64,000 nucleotides of DNA. Origin: Amorphophallus konjac (taxonomy: Eukaryota > Streptophyta > Magnoliopsida > Alismatales > Araceae). Where the stretch lies: positions 42,774,458 to 42,838,457 of the forward strand of contig CM040126.1 of assembly GCA_022559845.1 (NCBI GenBank), read 5' to 3'. The translations under genes and the position numbers were made by a program. This document shows positions 20,826 to 32,623 of the stretch, piece after piece. Position 1 is the stretch's first letter, and every line of letters starts with the position of its first letter. Under the pieces are notes generated by a model. That model was not told the DNA's origin and did no database searches. It saw nothing but the letters and a program-made list of their open reading frames with translations.

Positions 20826-21738
20826 ATGGAGTTCTGGCCGGAGTTCGTCACGAGTAGTTGGGGTAAGGAGTTCGTGGCGGGGGGATTCGGGGGCATGGAC
20901 GGGCTAATCTCCGGTTACCCCCTCGACACTCTTAGGATCTGCCTCTAGTAGCCTCCAGTTGGGTACCCAGATGGTGGGAAGATCTCCGCGACAAGGCTCC
21001 TCCACAACATCGTGGCATCTGAGGGGCCCTCGGTGCTCTATAGGGGCATGAGGGCTCCCCTCGCTTCTATGGCTTTCCAGGTCCGTTCCCCCATGGCATT
21101 CCTGGGACTCCTTCGCAACCCCATCTTCACCACAAATATGATTCTCCACAGGCGATGCTTTACCCTTGTTCTTTTTGGATTCCATCCCTTCTGTTTGTTG
21201 GCAAGATTGCTTTTTTCTTTGATCTTCCGAAAGAAAGAAAAAAATGAAAAAAGATTGCTATTTTCTTTGGTTCCTCTGTAATCCTGTTCATATGTGATTT
21301 TTCTGGTGCATGCGACCTTTAATTGGAGTAATACCCATAACATAGATTCTCCTATCTTTGTAGAAATATTACGCAATGCGTTAACTAGCTGAAGCTTCAA
21401 ATCTGAAGATTTTGTGCATTCTATGAGTAGTGATGTCTACAAAACAGAGTTAAATTCTGAATAGTAAGTGCTATGTGTTTTGCAGAACGTCGTTGTCTTC
21501 CAAGTGTATGTTGTCCTGTCTAGAGCCTTCCATCCAAACAACAGCAACAGCGGCAGCAGAAGTGATCCTCATTCATACAAAAGTGTGGCGCTTGCCGGAG
21601 TGCGAACAGGCACTCTGCAGAGCTTGATGCTGACCCCGGTGAAACTCATCAAGATACGCCGCCAGCGACAGATGATCAGCAGCCAACACCGCCGCGCCAT
21701 CCACAAAGGCCCGATGAGCATGGCAAGGAGCATCTGTT
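20826..21738 (+). pseudogene. Mitochondrial basic amino acid carrier (BAC2-like), broken
   Basis: Exon 1, 20826-21080, starts MEFWPEFVTSSWGKEFVAGG and GYPLDTLRI, the first mitochondrial-carrier signature (P-x-D-x-x-(K/R)-x-R). It then has EGPSVLYRGMRAPLAS. Intron 21081-21485 is GT...AG. Exon 2 has NVVVFQVYVVLSRAF and LMLTPVKLIKIR. This order matches plant BAC2, which exchanges arginine/ornithine-type amino acids across the inner mitochondrial membrane. The signature reads LRICL followed by two stops (TGC CTC TAG TAG), where the family has LRIRLQQ; all three changes are C to T. The gene stops at 21738, where TGTTGGGATGG begins an inserted, LTR-like sequence; the other carrier repeats are not in view. 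Confidence 0.75.
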
Positions 21739-24357
21739 GGGATGGTTTATTTTGTTGGGTCATTTTGTTCGGGTCGATCAATCGATTAATTAATGGATAA
21801 CCAATCGATTAGTTGATCCCACAGGCGTACCAGTCACGTAAGTGACCAGTTTATTGTGTGCTCATTCTGACCCTTGTGGGCGAGAGTGAGATTCTGGTCG
21901 GGACCAGCAGTCCGCCATACCATAAAGGTTATGACGTTAATTACATCCCCCATAAGGGAGAAAACCTTTGATTAATTGCCGAGATAGCGGGCCGTCCGAG
22001 GTCGAAATAAGATGCAAAGGATGAATGTGACGAGGTCACGTGAGATGCTTTTATCTAACATGCAAGAGAGGCATGGTTCAATAAGTTGGAGACCCTAGAT
22101 ACGTGGCAGAGGACACAGGTCCGGAGACCACCATCGCGCTTGGCAAAGACTCCCAGTCGGGTGTAACCCAGACTTCCGTCAGTGCCATTTGATATACCCG
22201 AGGGTCTATGCAAGTATGCATGCATGATGCTCATGATTACGCTAAGCATGGTAACAGGGTTATGAAAATGAACAATGATCAATCAAGTTTATTAATCTCC
22301 GCCGAGGGAGACGAAAGTGGTGACATAGGCATGATAACGAAAGCATGATGATAACATGCATGATAGTAGAAGCATGATAATAAGATGGTTCTGACTTGAA
22401 CAGCCATCCCCTTATTTGGTTTATTACTGATTGAGGTTTATTAATCTCGACCACGGGAGGCGAGGATCGCTCCGAAGGCGAGTGAGTGATTAGAATAGCA
22501 CAAAACCGGTGCGACCACGCGTAGGGATAGGTTTCCCCGGCGCGGCCAAGCGTAGGCATAGGGGTTTAATCCGGTGCGGCCATGGCATTCGTTAAAACGG
22601 CGCGATAGCTTTGGGGCGCGCCGGTTTAGGGCGCGCCGGGAACGGGCCAAGCAAAATCGTGAAATTATGAGTCTAAAGTTAGTCCGGCGTGGGGGGGGGG
22701 TACCGCGCCATATTAGGGTGCGCCGGATTAGGGCCGCGCCGTTTTAGTTAATTTTTGAAGATTTTTTAAACTATTTTGACTTATTAAGATGCTGTTGAGT
22801 GTTTTGATGTTAATTAGGTTGATTGCCTATTGAATTAGAGTCCAAAGCTCTGCAGGAGCAAAGTTATGAGCCAGTGCGAGGTTCATACTCGAGCACGGCA
22901 GTTTATTACTTAAGAACTTATGTTTTATTAAGGCCAATTCACGGAGATGACTTTGTTAATTAAGAAACCTGACAAAATTTTGGCAGCATCTCCCCCGTCC
23001 CTGAAAGGTTGCAGGGGAGAAACGGGGTCATACGCACATGTGGAGTAAGCCCCTAAATAGCAGGTCGGCACAATGGCGGCCAGCAAATCCCAATCAGACA
23101 GGAAACCCCAAGGACTAGCCTACGAGGGGCACCATGGCTCCGTGGGTTAAAACAAACAGACAAGGCGACTAATGAGGGAGGTGAGGTCCCCGAGGGCTAG
23201 CCTACCAGGGGCACACGACCCATAGTCAGCACCACATCCGAATGAGGGATGACTGTTGGGGAAGAGAGCCCTGAGGACTAGCCTATAAGGGGCACACATC
23301 CCTGGTCACCACAAAGTCCCTTAAGGACTGTGGATTTTTAATCTATCGGGGTTAACCCTATGGCTGTTCACCCAGTGGCCTATAGGGATGCTCATCACTG
23401 ACAGACGAGTTCCCATCGACCAGGTGGTATTCGTAATGAAACATTGGGGAATGTTTCCCCTCCCCGATTTACTGGAGCAGTGTTATCGAGCAAGCTCACG
23501 GACCTGAATGCAGGCGAGATGAAAACAAGAGTGTATGACACCACACGACAACCGGTGAGTCAATAGATTACCAAGCATGGGTTAGAATATTAATGCCCGA
23601 GAGTTAAAGGAATTAACACTCACGGGGGAAGAGGTGATTAGCAATCACAGAGAGGGGTAGCTAGTATGTAGATAGGATGATTTAGCTACATACACATATG
23701 CTCGAGTAACTGGCATGCAACAGTCACAGGACGGGCCTTGGTGTTCTAGAGGTGACCCCCACCTTCTCTAAGCAATAGAACGATGCAAAGAGAAAAGAAA
23801 ATGGAGATCAGACCTTGAAACAAAGCGGGAAGGGATACGTGCATAGGCACGCCTCTATCCACAAAGTATGCAGGAACCATCGAGTAGGACACGGCCACTA
23901 CGTTGACGTGAAGGACCTGGGGAGGGGTCATCTCTGTAGCCCGTGGTGTCCCAGGGCATATTCGGAGTCGGAGAAATAGGATTCGGAAATCACGCACAGA
24001 ACCAAACAGATGCACCGACTGAGATAGAAGTGGATGAAGGAGACACAGCATCGAGCATTCAATCCACCAGCACATACGTATATACCATCATCCCATGAAC
24101 AGGGAGCTAACACATACATTACAAATCCGGCGCCGGCATTGTCGCACGGTCACCGTTCACTAGTTGCAGAGATATTTATAGAGGAAGAACAAATCAAAGA
24201 GGTGGCGAGGAGGGGGGGAGAGATTGGCTCATATCATCGCCGTCCCCCCCTTCTCGCTTACATTAGATCAGAGGGGAGGAGTCAGAGAGACGATGGGGAG
24301 AAAACCGCATGACCCACCTGTTCCTCGAACAGAGTATCTGACCCTCACTCTTCTTCT
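21739..24357. mobile_element. LTR-like sequence of unclear family
   Basis: Begins TGTTGGGATGG inside carrier exon 2 and runs to the long-LTR Copia insertion at 24358. It lacks a convincing gene; a 109-codon minus ORF at 23746-24075 is unrecognised. GCGCCGG/GGCGCGCC words cluster at 22600-22740 and recur at 45860-46020 on the far side of the Copia composite, so both flanks may be one element split by it. GAGGACTAGCCTA..AGGGGCACA units recur at about 23110, 23195 and 23277. ATAT and CATG-rich runs lie at 22200-22400. Confidence 0.4.
23100..23310. repeat. Three ~83-bp units with GACTAGCCTA..AGGGGCAC
   Basis: The words CCCCAAGGACTAGCCTACGA, CCCGAGGGCTAGCCTACCA and CCTGAGGACTAGCCTATAA, each followed by GGGGCAC, recur about 83 bp apart. 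Confidence 0.7.
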
Positions 24358-27272
24358 TGTTATGTTAGATGGACGCAGTCTATCTCCACTAAGTATGGAT
24401 CTAGAGGGGGGTGAATAGATCTAATGCCTAATTAAAAACTAGTATAAGCTCTAATGCGGAATATAGGCAAACAGCAGGTAAGCCAAATGAAGAAACACTA
24501 TGTAAAAGGTCGACCCATGCAGCCACACAGAAGAACACTATCTCGAGTGCTAGATATGAACAGGAGCGATTTAAGCTATGAAGATGAATGAGGAAAACAA
24601 TCGCACACAATTCATAGACAAACTCACAAACACAAGGCACCCAAGATTTTTAGGTGGTTTCGTCAAAGACCTACGTCCACCCCACACTCAACTGAGTATG
24701 GCTTACTGCTGCGCAGTACAGCTTGCGTCTTCTGGGCACTACAGCTTGGCCTACAAACCGCTGATACACAGCTTCGCTGGGCTTTACAGCTTGCCGACCA
24801 GAGGAACAAATCCTCTGCAACAGCTGGGCAATACAGCTTAGCCGTCCGAGACCAAGTCTCGCCTGCTGAGGATTACAGCTTCACCTGTCCAGTGGAGACC
24901 TCCACTGCAATGCTGCCTCATAGCTTGAAGAAACAAGAGTTCGGAAATAAAAGACAGAAGCAAATGAAAATGAAAACCCAAATGGGAATGTAGCTCAGAA
25001 TGAGCAAGCCTCAGCTCTGGTTTCTGAACCAAGAGACTGAGTTACAATCAGAAAAGCTCTCAAACTAAACTCTCTCAATTTCACTCTCTCAACACATCAC
25101 TTCTCTCTTCTCTTCTCTCTTTTTCTTCTTCTATGTTTTTCTTCTCACTATGGACCGATGGCTCTCTACTGCTTTCAAACTGGCTGTATAGACTTTGCCT
25201 CTCTTCAGTCGATCAGCCTTCATCTGAAGACGAAGGCTTCAATATATAGCAGCAGCAGGTGGATAAGGGGCGTGTGGCTTCCACATTTCCCACCCAGTGA
25301 ATTCACCAGAACCGAGGCAATTCCATCCACATGGCAGCATCCTGGAAGGGCTTCTTCCACGTGTCACCATCATAGTTCCTCGTCCTCCTTGGATCACGAG
25401 CCAAGTCATCAGTCCAAGTAAAGAATCTCTGTCAGATAGAGTATCGGATTATCAGGTTAAGTATTTGCATGTCAGTGTATAGACTTCGCGGTATAGACTT
25501 GTGAAGGCAAATGTAATGTATAGACTTCATGAATGGGATTGCAATGTACAGACTCTGAAGAACATCAGCCAATGTATGGACTTGAGAAATGTAACGACTT
25601 GGACAGACAACAGACGATGTATGGACTTCAACTCAAACATGCACAATGTACATACTTTGAAGAGCATTCAGCATCCAACGTATAGACTTAGGCAATGTAA
25701 GGGCTTGCCAGTGTATGGACTTGATGAGGGTTCAGCAATGTGCAGACTTCGACTCGATGTATAGACTTCACAACTGATGAATGCAATGCACTGGACAATG
25801 TATGGACTTAACGATGTGCAGACTTGCCAAGACGAATGAACGATGTGTATACTTGGGCAAGCAAAGTCTGTATAGACTTTACCAGTGTGCAGACTTTGAA
25901 GTGAAGACCAATGTATAGACTTCAACAGGCTTCAGCTCGTGTAGTGTATGGACTTCATGCAATGCAATGCAGATGAATGTATAGACTTCATGCAATGCAA
26001 TGCAGATCAATGTACAGACTTTGGTGAAGCAAAAGGCTGTACAGACTTCAACTAAAAGATGCACGATGTACATACTTGAACATCATTCAACAACCAATGT
26101 GAAGACTTCATGATGTATAGACTTTCCAAAGGAAAGGCTGTACAGACTTGAACAAAGCAATGCAGCGAATGTATAGACTTCCAAGGGAAACGACGGTAAA
26201 GCTATCAGTGTATAGACTTCAAGGGAAATGACGGTAAAACTACCGATGTATAGACTTGAAGGGAAATGTAGGTAAAACTTCCAATGTACAGACTTCGAAG
26301 TTGAACAGTTGGATGTACAGACTTGGAAGATCACTGATGGATGTACAGACTTCACCTCGATGTATAGACTTGGAAGAATGATGCACAGTGCAATGTACAG
26401 ACTTCATGACTATGCTCATGTAGTGTATAGACTCTGGAAAGCTAAGGCCAATGTATAGACTTCAACGATGCGTGCTACAGTCCAATGTATGGACTTAGCT
26501 TCGTGCATGCTACAGTCCAATGTATGGACTTATGAAGAGTGATGCATGACCAATCGGATGTACATACTTCACTTGAAATAGTCCGTTGTATAGACTTTAA
26601 CAATTTGATGCAATGTACACACTTCATGAGACGATGGATGTACACACTTCAGCTAAGCGAGCTACAGTGAATGTATGGACTTTATGAACGATGCAAACGG
26701 CTCTGTACGCACTTGAAGTAATGCATGCCGATGTACAGACTTCAGTTGAAGCCAACCGAAGAGTGTATAGACTTTGTGAATGCATATGCCAAGACCAATG
26801 TACAGACTTGAAAAGAATGCAAGCAGTGTATAGACTTGGAGCACAAACGCCACGATGCAATGTATAGACATGCTATGTGAGAGCTGCAGTGTATGGACTT
26901 TAAACAATGCATGATACGAGTGTATAGACTTGTGTTCCTAGACATGTGTTCTGAGGGAGTCGACCCATCAAAGGAGGGGGTCGACCCATGATACATGAAT
27001 ATATAGACATGTTCTAAACGATGCACAAACACAACACAAAGCAGTGTATTGAATCTACATGCAATATGTAGACTTTGAGTGTGTGCAATGTGTAGACATG
27101 TGAAATGCAAAGAACACACAAGCAATCTGATAACACACATTCATCAAATCATAGACAGTCACAGACAATCTGATTTTCATCAAAACATAGACAGTTGCCA
27201 ATCAATCAAAACAAGGTGTTGCCAATGAAATAAGGCTTATGTCAACATCATCAACACAGAGGAGTCACAACA
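24358..27272 (-). repeat. LTR1 of the Copia composite
   Basis: 2915 bp, with TGTTATGTTAG on the plus strand at 24358 and CACAACA ending at 27272, so both ends are TGTT/AACA. A minus-strand TATA box (GCTATATATT) lies at 25250-25241. This leaves a 2.0-kb U3, nearly filled by the TGTATAGACTT array, and a 0.9-kb R/U5. A polypurine tract (AAAAAGGGGGAGAT on the minus strand) abuts it at 27273-27287. Confidence 0.85.
25470..26950. repeat. TGTATAGACTT-type array in U3 (also in LTR2 and LTR3)
   Basis: An 11-mer TGTA(T/C)AGACTT and close variants (GTATGGACTT, GTACACACTT) recur about every 25-40 bp, around fifty times, always in the same orientation, with unrelated spacers between. The spacers are kept between LTR copies, so this is one old array and not a recent satellite expansion. 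Copies lie at 33725-35195 (LTR2) and 43845-45305 (LTR3). Confidence 0.85.
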
Positions 27273-27287
27273 ATCTCCCCCTTTTTG

Positions 27288-29027
27288 ATGATGGCAACCC
27301 CCTATCAAATAGAATAGCAATTACCTGTCATACAGATGATGAAAGACATGATTTGATATTCAGATTGACATGCAGATGCTATGAATGCATGCTACGAAAT
27401 GCAAGCAACTCCCTGCTAACAAAATCTCCCCCTTTTGCCATAGCATGATGTGTACACTCCCCCTGGAATGAATTCAGAATTCAAAATGAATTCAGAATTT
27501 AGACATTATTCTCCCCCTTTGCCATCAACAAAGAGGAGGGAAAGTGAACACAAGGAAAAGATCAAGAAATCATCGGACTGGCATTCTGAACAAGTAGTTC
27601 AGGAATAAGCATTCTAAAGCACAGAGTCTTCAGTCATATGAATTTAGAAACTACTTTCAGATAGAGTTCTGTTTTAAAGACTATAAAAATTTTGAGTTCA
27701 TGCACTACAATCAATGAATAAGTTTTCTGTGCATGATAAAACAATAAACCATAATCACATTTGCATGAGAGAGTTAGTTTCAAAATATCTTACTTTCATA
27801 GACTCAGTAAAACTGGTTAAGAGATACCAGGTCATGTATTGAGATTAAACAGATTGATATTCATGAAATTACTTTTGAAGGAACAGTATTTTCAATACTA
27901 GTTCATTAAGGGCATTCAGGTGCCATTTATCTTTTTACGTAAGGGTATACGTTTATCAGACGCCAATACCCCTAGATACTCAACATGATGGACCATTCTG
28001 CCATGATCAAACTCAATAAAAGTGATTTACATCTTTTTATGTGAGGGTACACGTTTATCAGACGCCAGTTACCCCTAGGTACTCAATGAAACAACCCTAC
28101 TGTTTTGATCATTTTATACAGAGATAGCTGATACATCTCATGACATGAGTGTTGTCCACTTCTTTGATGGATCACGCAGTTTCTCAATGATTTACCAGTC
28201 ATTGCTCTGCCAAAGTTATTTTTCAATGATTTTCAATATTTTTTAATATTTTTCTTAGCTGTCCTTTATATGTTTCAGAATGACATGTTTAAGAACAATA
28301 CACATACTTAGCTTCTCTAACATGATTTCAGATGAGTTTTCATATTTCAGATATGATTAGCTTTGTCTGACATGAAATAAGATAAGGGTTGAGAGTTTTA
28401 TCAATTTTCAGCGTTCTTATATACGGATTGCAATCTTTAAACTCTAAAAATTATAAAATTTAAACCATTAAGTCAGTCTTTAAACAATTCAAATTCTTAT
28501 AAATGAAGAAGTCCATTTTCTATTGCTTAGAAATCAGAACTGACCAACAGATTGCCATATTGTCAGACTCAATCATTCAGAGGTAAAGAATGAATGAATT
28601 CAAGAAAGTTGAAGACCACTCTGAATTTCTAACAATACTCCCCCTGTCTATATGCATGCAATTGTCAATGAATGGCAGGGAATAAAAACCAACTGTGATG
28701 ATATGCATTACTCTGTTAGATATGAAGACCTGACCCTTGGTATTTGGCGGAGAACCTGGTCTCAAGGACCATCTCACACATAACAAGAACCTCCAGACAG
28801 ATTTCCCTGCCTTTTAGTAACTTACTATTTTATATACCAGGGTTATGCGAGAAATGCAGTGCAAGACAGTTCTATATGCATGTGCAATGATGATCATGAG
28901 TGTAAAAAAAAAATATGAGTGTCATGCATGATCATGAGTCTGTTGCAACATTCAACATCCACAAGATTTATTCAAGCTATCAGATGCAAGTCCAAATCAG
29001 AAATTTTATTCAAAGCAGCTGAACAGA
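27288..29027 (-). other. 3' spacer of the first internal region
   Basis: About 1.75 kb between the pol end and the polypurine tract. It has no ORF of note, so it is not an env-like gene. A block ending in ACGTTTATCAGACGCCA...ACCCCTAG..ACTCAA occurs twice (near 27950 and 28045). The second internal region has the matching spacer at 35541-37118, also with the doubled block. Confidence 0.6.
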
Positions 29028-32000
29028 TTATTCATCATGCTGAAATTTACATAAGCCTAGTTCTCTTCTAAGAAATTTAAATCTTTCATTCCCAAGAGGC
29101 TTAGTAAAAATATCAGCAATTTATTTTTCAGTTTCAATGAAGTTCATTTTTATTTATAACATCTCTCAGAAAATGGTGTTTTATCTCTATATGCTTAGTC
29201 CTAGAATGATGAACATGATTTTTAGCAAGGCATATGGCACTAGTATTATCACATAACATTAGAATATATCCTAATTTTATCTGATAATCATCCAATTGGT
29301 GCTTGATCCATAGTACTTGGGCAGCACAATTACCTGCTGCAACATATTCAACCTCAGCTGTAGACAAGGCTACAGTGTGTTGCTTCTTAGATGCCCAAGA
29401 TACTAGACAGCCACCAAGGAATTGACAATAGCCACTGGTGCTTTTTCTATTTACTCGACACCCAGCATAGTCTGCATCAGTGTAAGCTAGAAGCTCTAAC
29501 TCACACCTAGCAGGATACCATAGACCTAGCTGTTGGGTGCCTAGTAAATACCTAAAAATCCTTTTTACAGCCTTAAGATGAGTTTATTTAGGACTAGCTT
29601 GAAATCTAGAGCATAAACACACTGCAAATTGAATATCAGGTCTAGATGCTGTAAGATAAAGAAGAGATCCGATCATACCTCTATATAGCCTTTGGTCCAC
29701 TGGTTTACCTTGAGGATCTTCATCCAAACTGGTTGAGGTACCCATTGGAGCAGCTATTTCCTTGAGGTTATCCATCTTGTACTTCTTCAATAGATTCTTT
29801 ACGTACTTGGACTGAGAGATGTAAGTTCCATCCTTTGTTTGTATAACCTGCAGTCCAAGAAACAGTTTGAGATCACCCATTGAGCTCATTTCAAACTCAT
29901 CAGTCATTATCTGAGAGAATTCCTCACATAATTTGGGGTTAGTTGACCCAAACACAATGTCATCCACATAAATTTGAATGATAAGAATATCTGAATGACT
30001 CACCTTGGTAAATAATGTTTGATAAACTACACCTCTTGTGAAGTTCTTGTCAGTGAGGAATTTGCTCAACCTGTCATACCAAGCTCTAGGAGTTTGCTTT
30101 AAACCATAGAGAGCCCTTTTGAGTTTATAAACATGATTAGGGAAGTCTAAGCATTCAAACCCAGGAGGCTGCCTCACATAGACATCCTCACTAATTTCCC
30201 CATTTAGAAAAGCAGATTTCACATCCATCTGCTGAAGATTAATTCCTAGGAAATATGCATAAGCCAACAATATTCTGATTGCTTCTAACCTAGCTACGGG
30301 GGCAAATGACTCTTCAAAGTCAATTCCAAATTCCTGATTATACCCTGAGCTACAAGTCTGGCTTTATTTTTAATGACATTCCCTGATTCATCAGTTTTAT
30401 TTCTGAACACCCATTTAGTCCCTATGACTGTTTCATGATCAGGAGGTGGAACCAAATACCACACCTTATTCCTGTCAAATTGATTGAGCTCCTCATGCAT
30501 GGCATTAATCCAATGCACATCTTTGAGAGCACAGTCAATGGACTTGGGTTCTACTTGTGAAACAAAAGCAAAAGCATTCAATTCATTTTGAATTCTTAAG
30601 TGGCCTCTAGTCCTAGGGGGATCATGCAGATTTCCAATCACATTATCTACTGGATGATCTTTAAGATATCTAATGTTAACAATTTCATCGCCATGAGTTT
30701 CATTTACCTCCCCCTGAGCTGTAGGCTCTTCTTCATTAGGCTCTTCATTTCCTTCATCATTTTCGGATTGGTCTGCAGGATTTCCTTCCTTCAGAATATC
30801 ACAATTTTCTTCATTCCTGCATTGACCAACATTAGAATCTACCAAGGATTCATCAAAGACTATATGTGGAGATTCTTCAACAGTTTTGGAATTCAGATTA
30901 TACACTCTATATGCTCGGGTATTTTCAGAATAGCCAAGAAAAATTCCTGGTTCAGCTTTAGGTTCAAATTTGTCAAGGTCTCTTTTATCATTTATATGAA
31001 TAAAACATTTACAATCAAAAACCTTGAAATGAGCAATAGAAGGTTTCTTACCCTTTAAGATCTCATAAGGTGTTTTCTGAGTAGAAGGTCTTACCATGGC
31101 TCTGTTAATTACATAACAGGCTGTGTTTACTGCTTCAGCCCAAAACTTCCTTGGTGGACCACCTTCAACCAATAGTGTACGACCCATCTCCACTAGGGTT
31201 CTGTTTCTTCTCTCCACAATTCCATTCTGCTCAGGTGTCCTTGGTAAAGAATACCTATGGTTAATTCCATTTGACCTGCAGAATTCATCAAACTGTGAGT
31301 TTTCAAACTCACCTCCATGATCAATCAAGATATTTTCAATTTTCTGATTTATTTTAGCATAGAACTCCTGAAATTCTGAGAATGCATCACTCTTATGTGA
31401 TAAGAAATAAACCCAAGTATACCTAGAAAAGTCATCTACCATGACAAACCCATACTTCATCCCTGATAAGCTGACAGATCTGGTTGGCCCAAAAAGGTCC
31501 ATGTGTATCAGCTCATAGGGTTTAGAAGACAGATTTTCAGTTCTAGACTTAAATGACTTTCTAGTTATCTTTGATTGAGTGCATGCATCACAGATTTTAT
31601 TTTCTTTCTTGAAGGAAACTTCAGGAAGTCCTCTAACCATGCCATGCTTTTTCAGTTTATGCAAAACAGTGTAACTAGCATGACCTAAGCTACGATGCCA
31701 TAAAAATGCTAAGTCCTCTCTACTAGCAGTAAGACATAGGTTAGAATGTTGAATATCATCTAAATCTATCATGTATGTATTATTTATTCTTTTTCCAGAA
31801 AATTTGATAATTTCAGAATCAGGTTCAAAAATCTTACATCATTGAGAATCAAATAAAACCTTATATCCTTTATCACACAACTGGCTGATACTAAGTAAAT
31901 TATAAGCTAACCCTTCAACCAGCATAACATCATCAATGTAGCAGGTAAAACACTTACCTACCTTACCTGATCCAATAATCCTACCCTTTGTGTTGCTTCC

Positions 32001-32140
32001 AAAGGTGACAAGGCCTCCTAGTTTCTCAGTCAGCATGCAGAACTTGCCCTTATCTCCTGTCATATGCCTGGAGCAGCCACTGTCCAGGTACCACAAGTTG
32101 CTCTTGGCTACCAGGCATACCTACATACACAATTAGGGAG
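29028..32140 (-). pseudogene. pol: Copia pol, first internal region (broken)
   Basis: Protease WYLDSGCSRHMTGD near 32096, integrase (WHRSLGHAS, ICDACTQSK, then [28 protein letters not shown]), RT ([22 protein letters not shown]) and RNase H (CDNTSAICLAK, RTKHIEIKHHF). Breaks: TGA at 31839-31841, a 1-bp deletion near 30343, TAA at 29584-29586 (a Glu codon in the sister copy), an 11-bp deletion near 29145, and the TAA after ETEK shared with the sister copy. The frame would end at 29028. There is no gag: beyond 32173 the sequence is a different repeat. Confidence 0.85.
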
Positions 32141-32173
32141 AGAGGTTTGGAACCCAAGACTGATTGGAGTCCA

Positions 32174-32622
32174 AATCTTCAGGGTGAGTTCCAGAGGTCA
32201 CCCCCACGTCCCAGAAAAGTTGGTTTGGCTTCTAGTTTTCATTTTCCATTTTTCCATTTTCGTTCATCCCCTCCAGATCTGTCAGCTTTCAATCCAGATT
32301 CACAGTAGCTCTGAGTTTCCCATCTTCGGACCTCTTCTTCATTTTTTATTGTGCCCCCAATTTTACTAGAGGTTCTGTCCAACACCCCCTCCATCCACGA
32401 ATTTTCGTGGAATTTCTAAAGGCCTTCCCGTATTTTCTAAAAATCAATTTCATATCTCAACTCAGTTCTGTCTGCCTCTGTCCAGATCCGACCACCCACC
32501 AGTATAAAATATCTTTCCCCATCCAAATCTCAACAAAACCTTACATAACAAATATTCCAATTTCCTCTCTCTCCCCTCTACAACGTTCATGAAGAACTCA
32601 TCTTCTAATTCGGAAGACTACC
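32174..32622 (+). repeat. Foreign repeat fragment replacing gag
   Basis: This stretch on the minus strand resembles 47470-47940 on the plus strand (shared words include GGTCGGATCTGGACAG, GGCAGACAGAA, AACGAAAATGGAAAAATGG, ACCCTGAA). Similarity is clear but imperfect. It joins pol at 32173 over the shared word TTGGACTCC/TTGGAGTCC and meets LTR2 at 32624. It replaces the roughly 2.4 kb of gag and leader present in the sister copy. Confidence 0.75.
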
Positions 32623-32623
32623 C

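Noticed and set aside
23746..24075. 109-codon minus ORF as a possible small membrane protein
   Set aside because: Hydrophobic but no family resemblance, no splice or promoter signal, and within repeat-derived sequence.
26083..26907. Minus-strand ORFs in the LTR U3 (KSVHWKFYL, LYIGSF-type proteins, repeated in all three LTRs)
   Set aside because: They follow the TGTATAGACTT repeat in one frame and have no start context or known domain. Conservation between copies comes from LTR duplication.
25470..26950. Possible CRISPR-like array (short repeats with unique spacers)
   Set aside because: The repeat is only about 11 bp and varies, the spacing is irregular, it lies in plant LTRs and is copied three times with its spacers. 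It is a U3 repeat array, not CRISPR.
24353..27272. LTR1 as an independent solo LTR
   Set aside because: A polypurine tract and pol sequence follow directly at 27273, so it is a 3' LTR attached to an internal region.
30600..31320. Plus-strand ORFs of 152 and 65 codons within pol
   Set aside because: Antisense to the Copia integrase/RT frame; the pol reading explains them.
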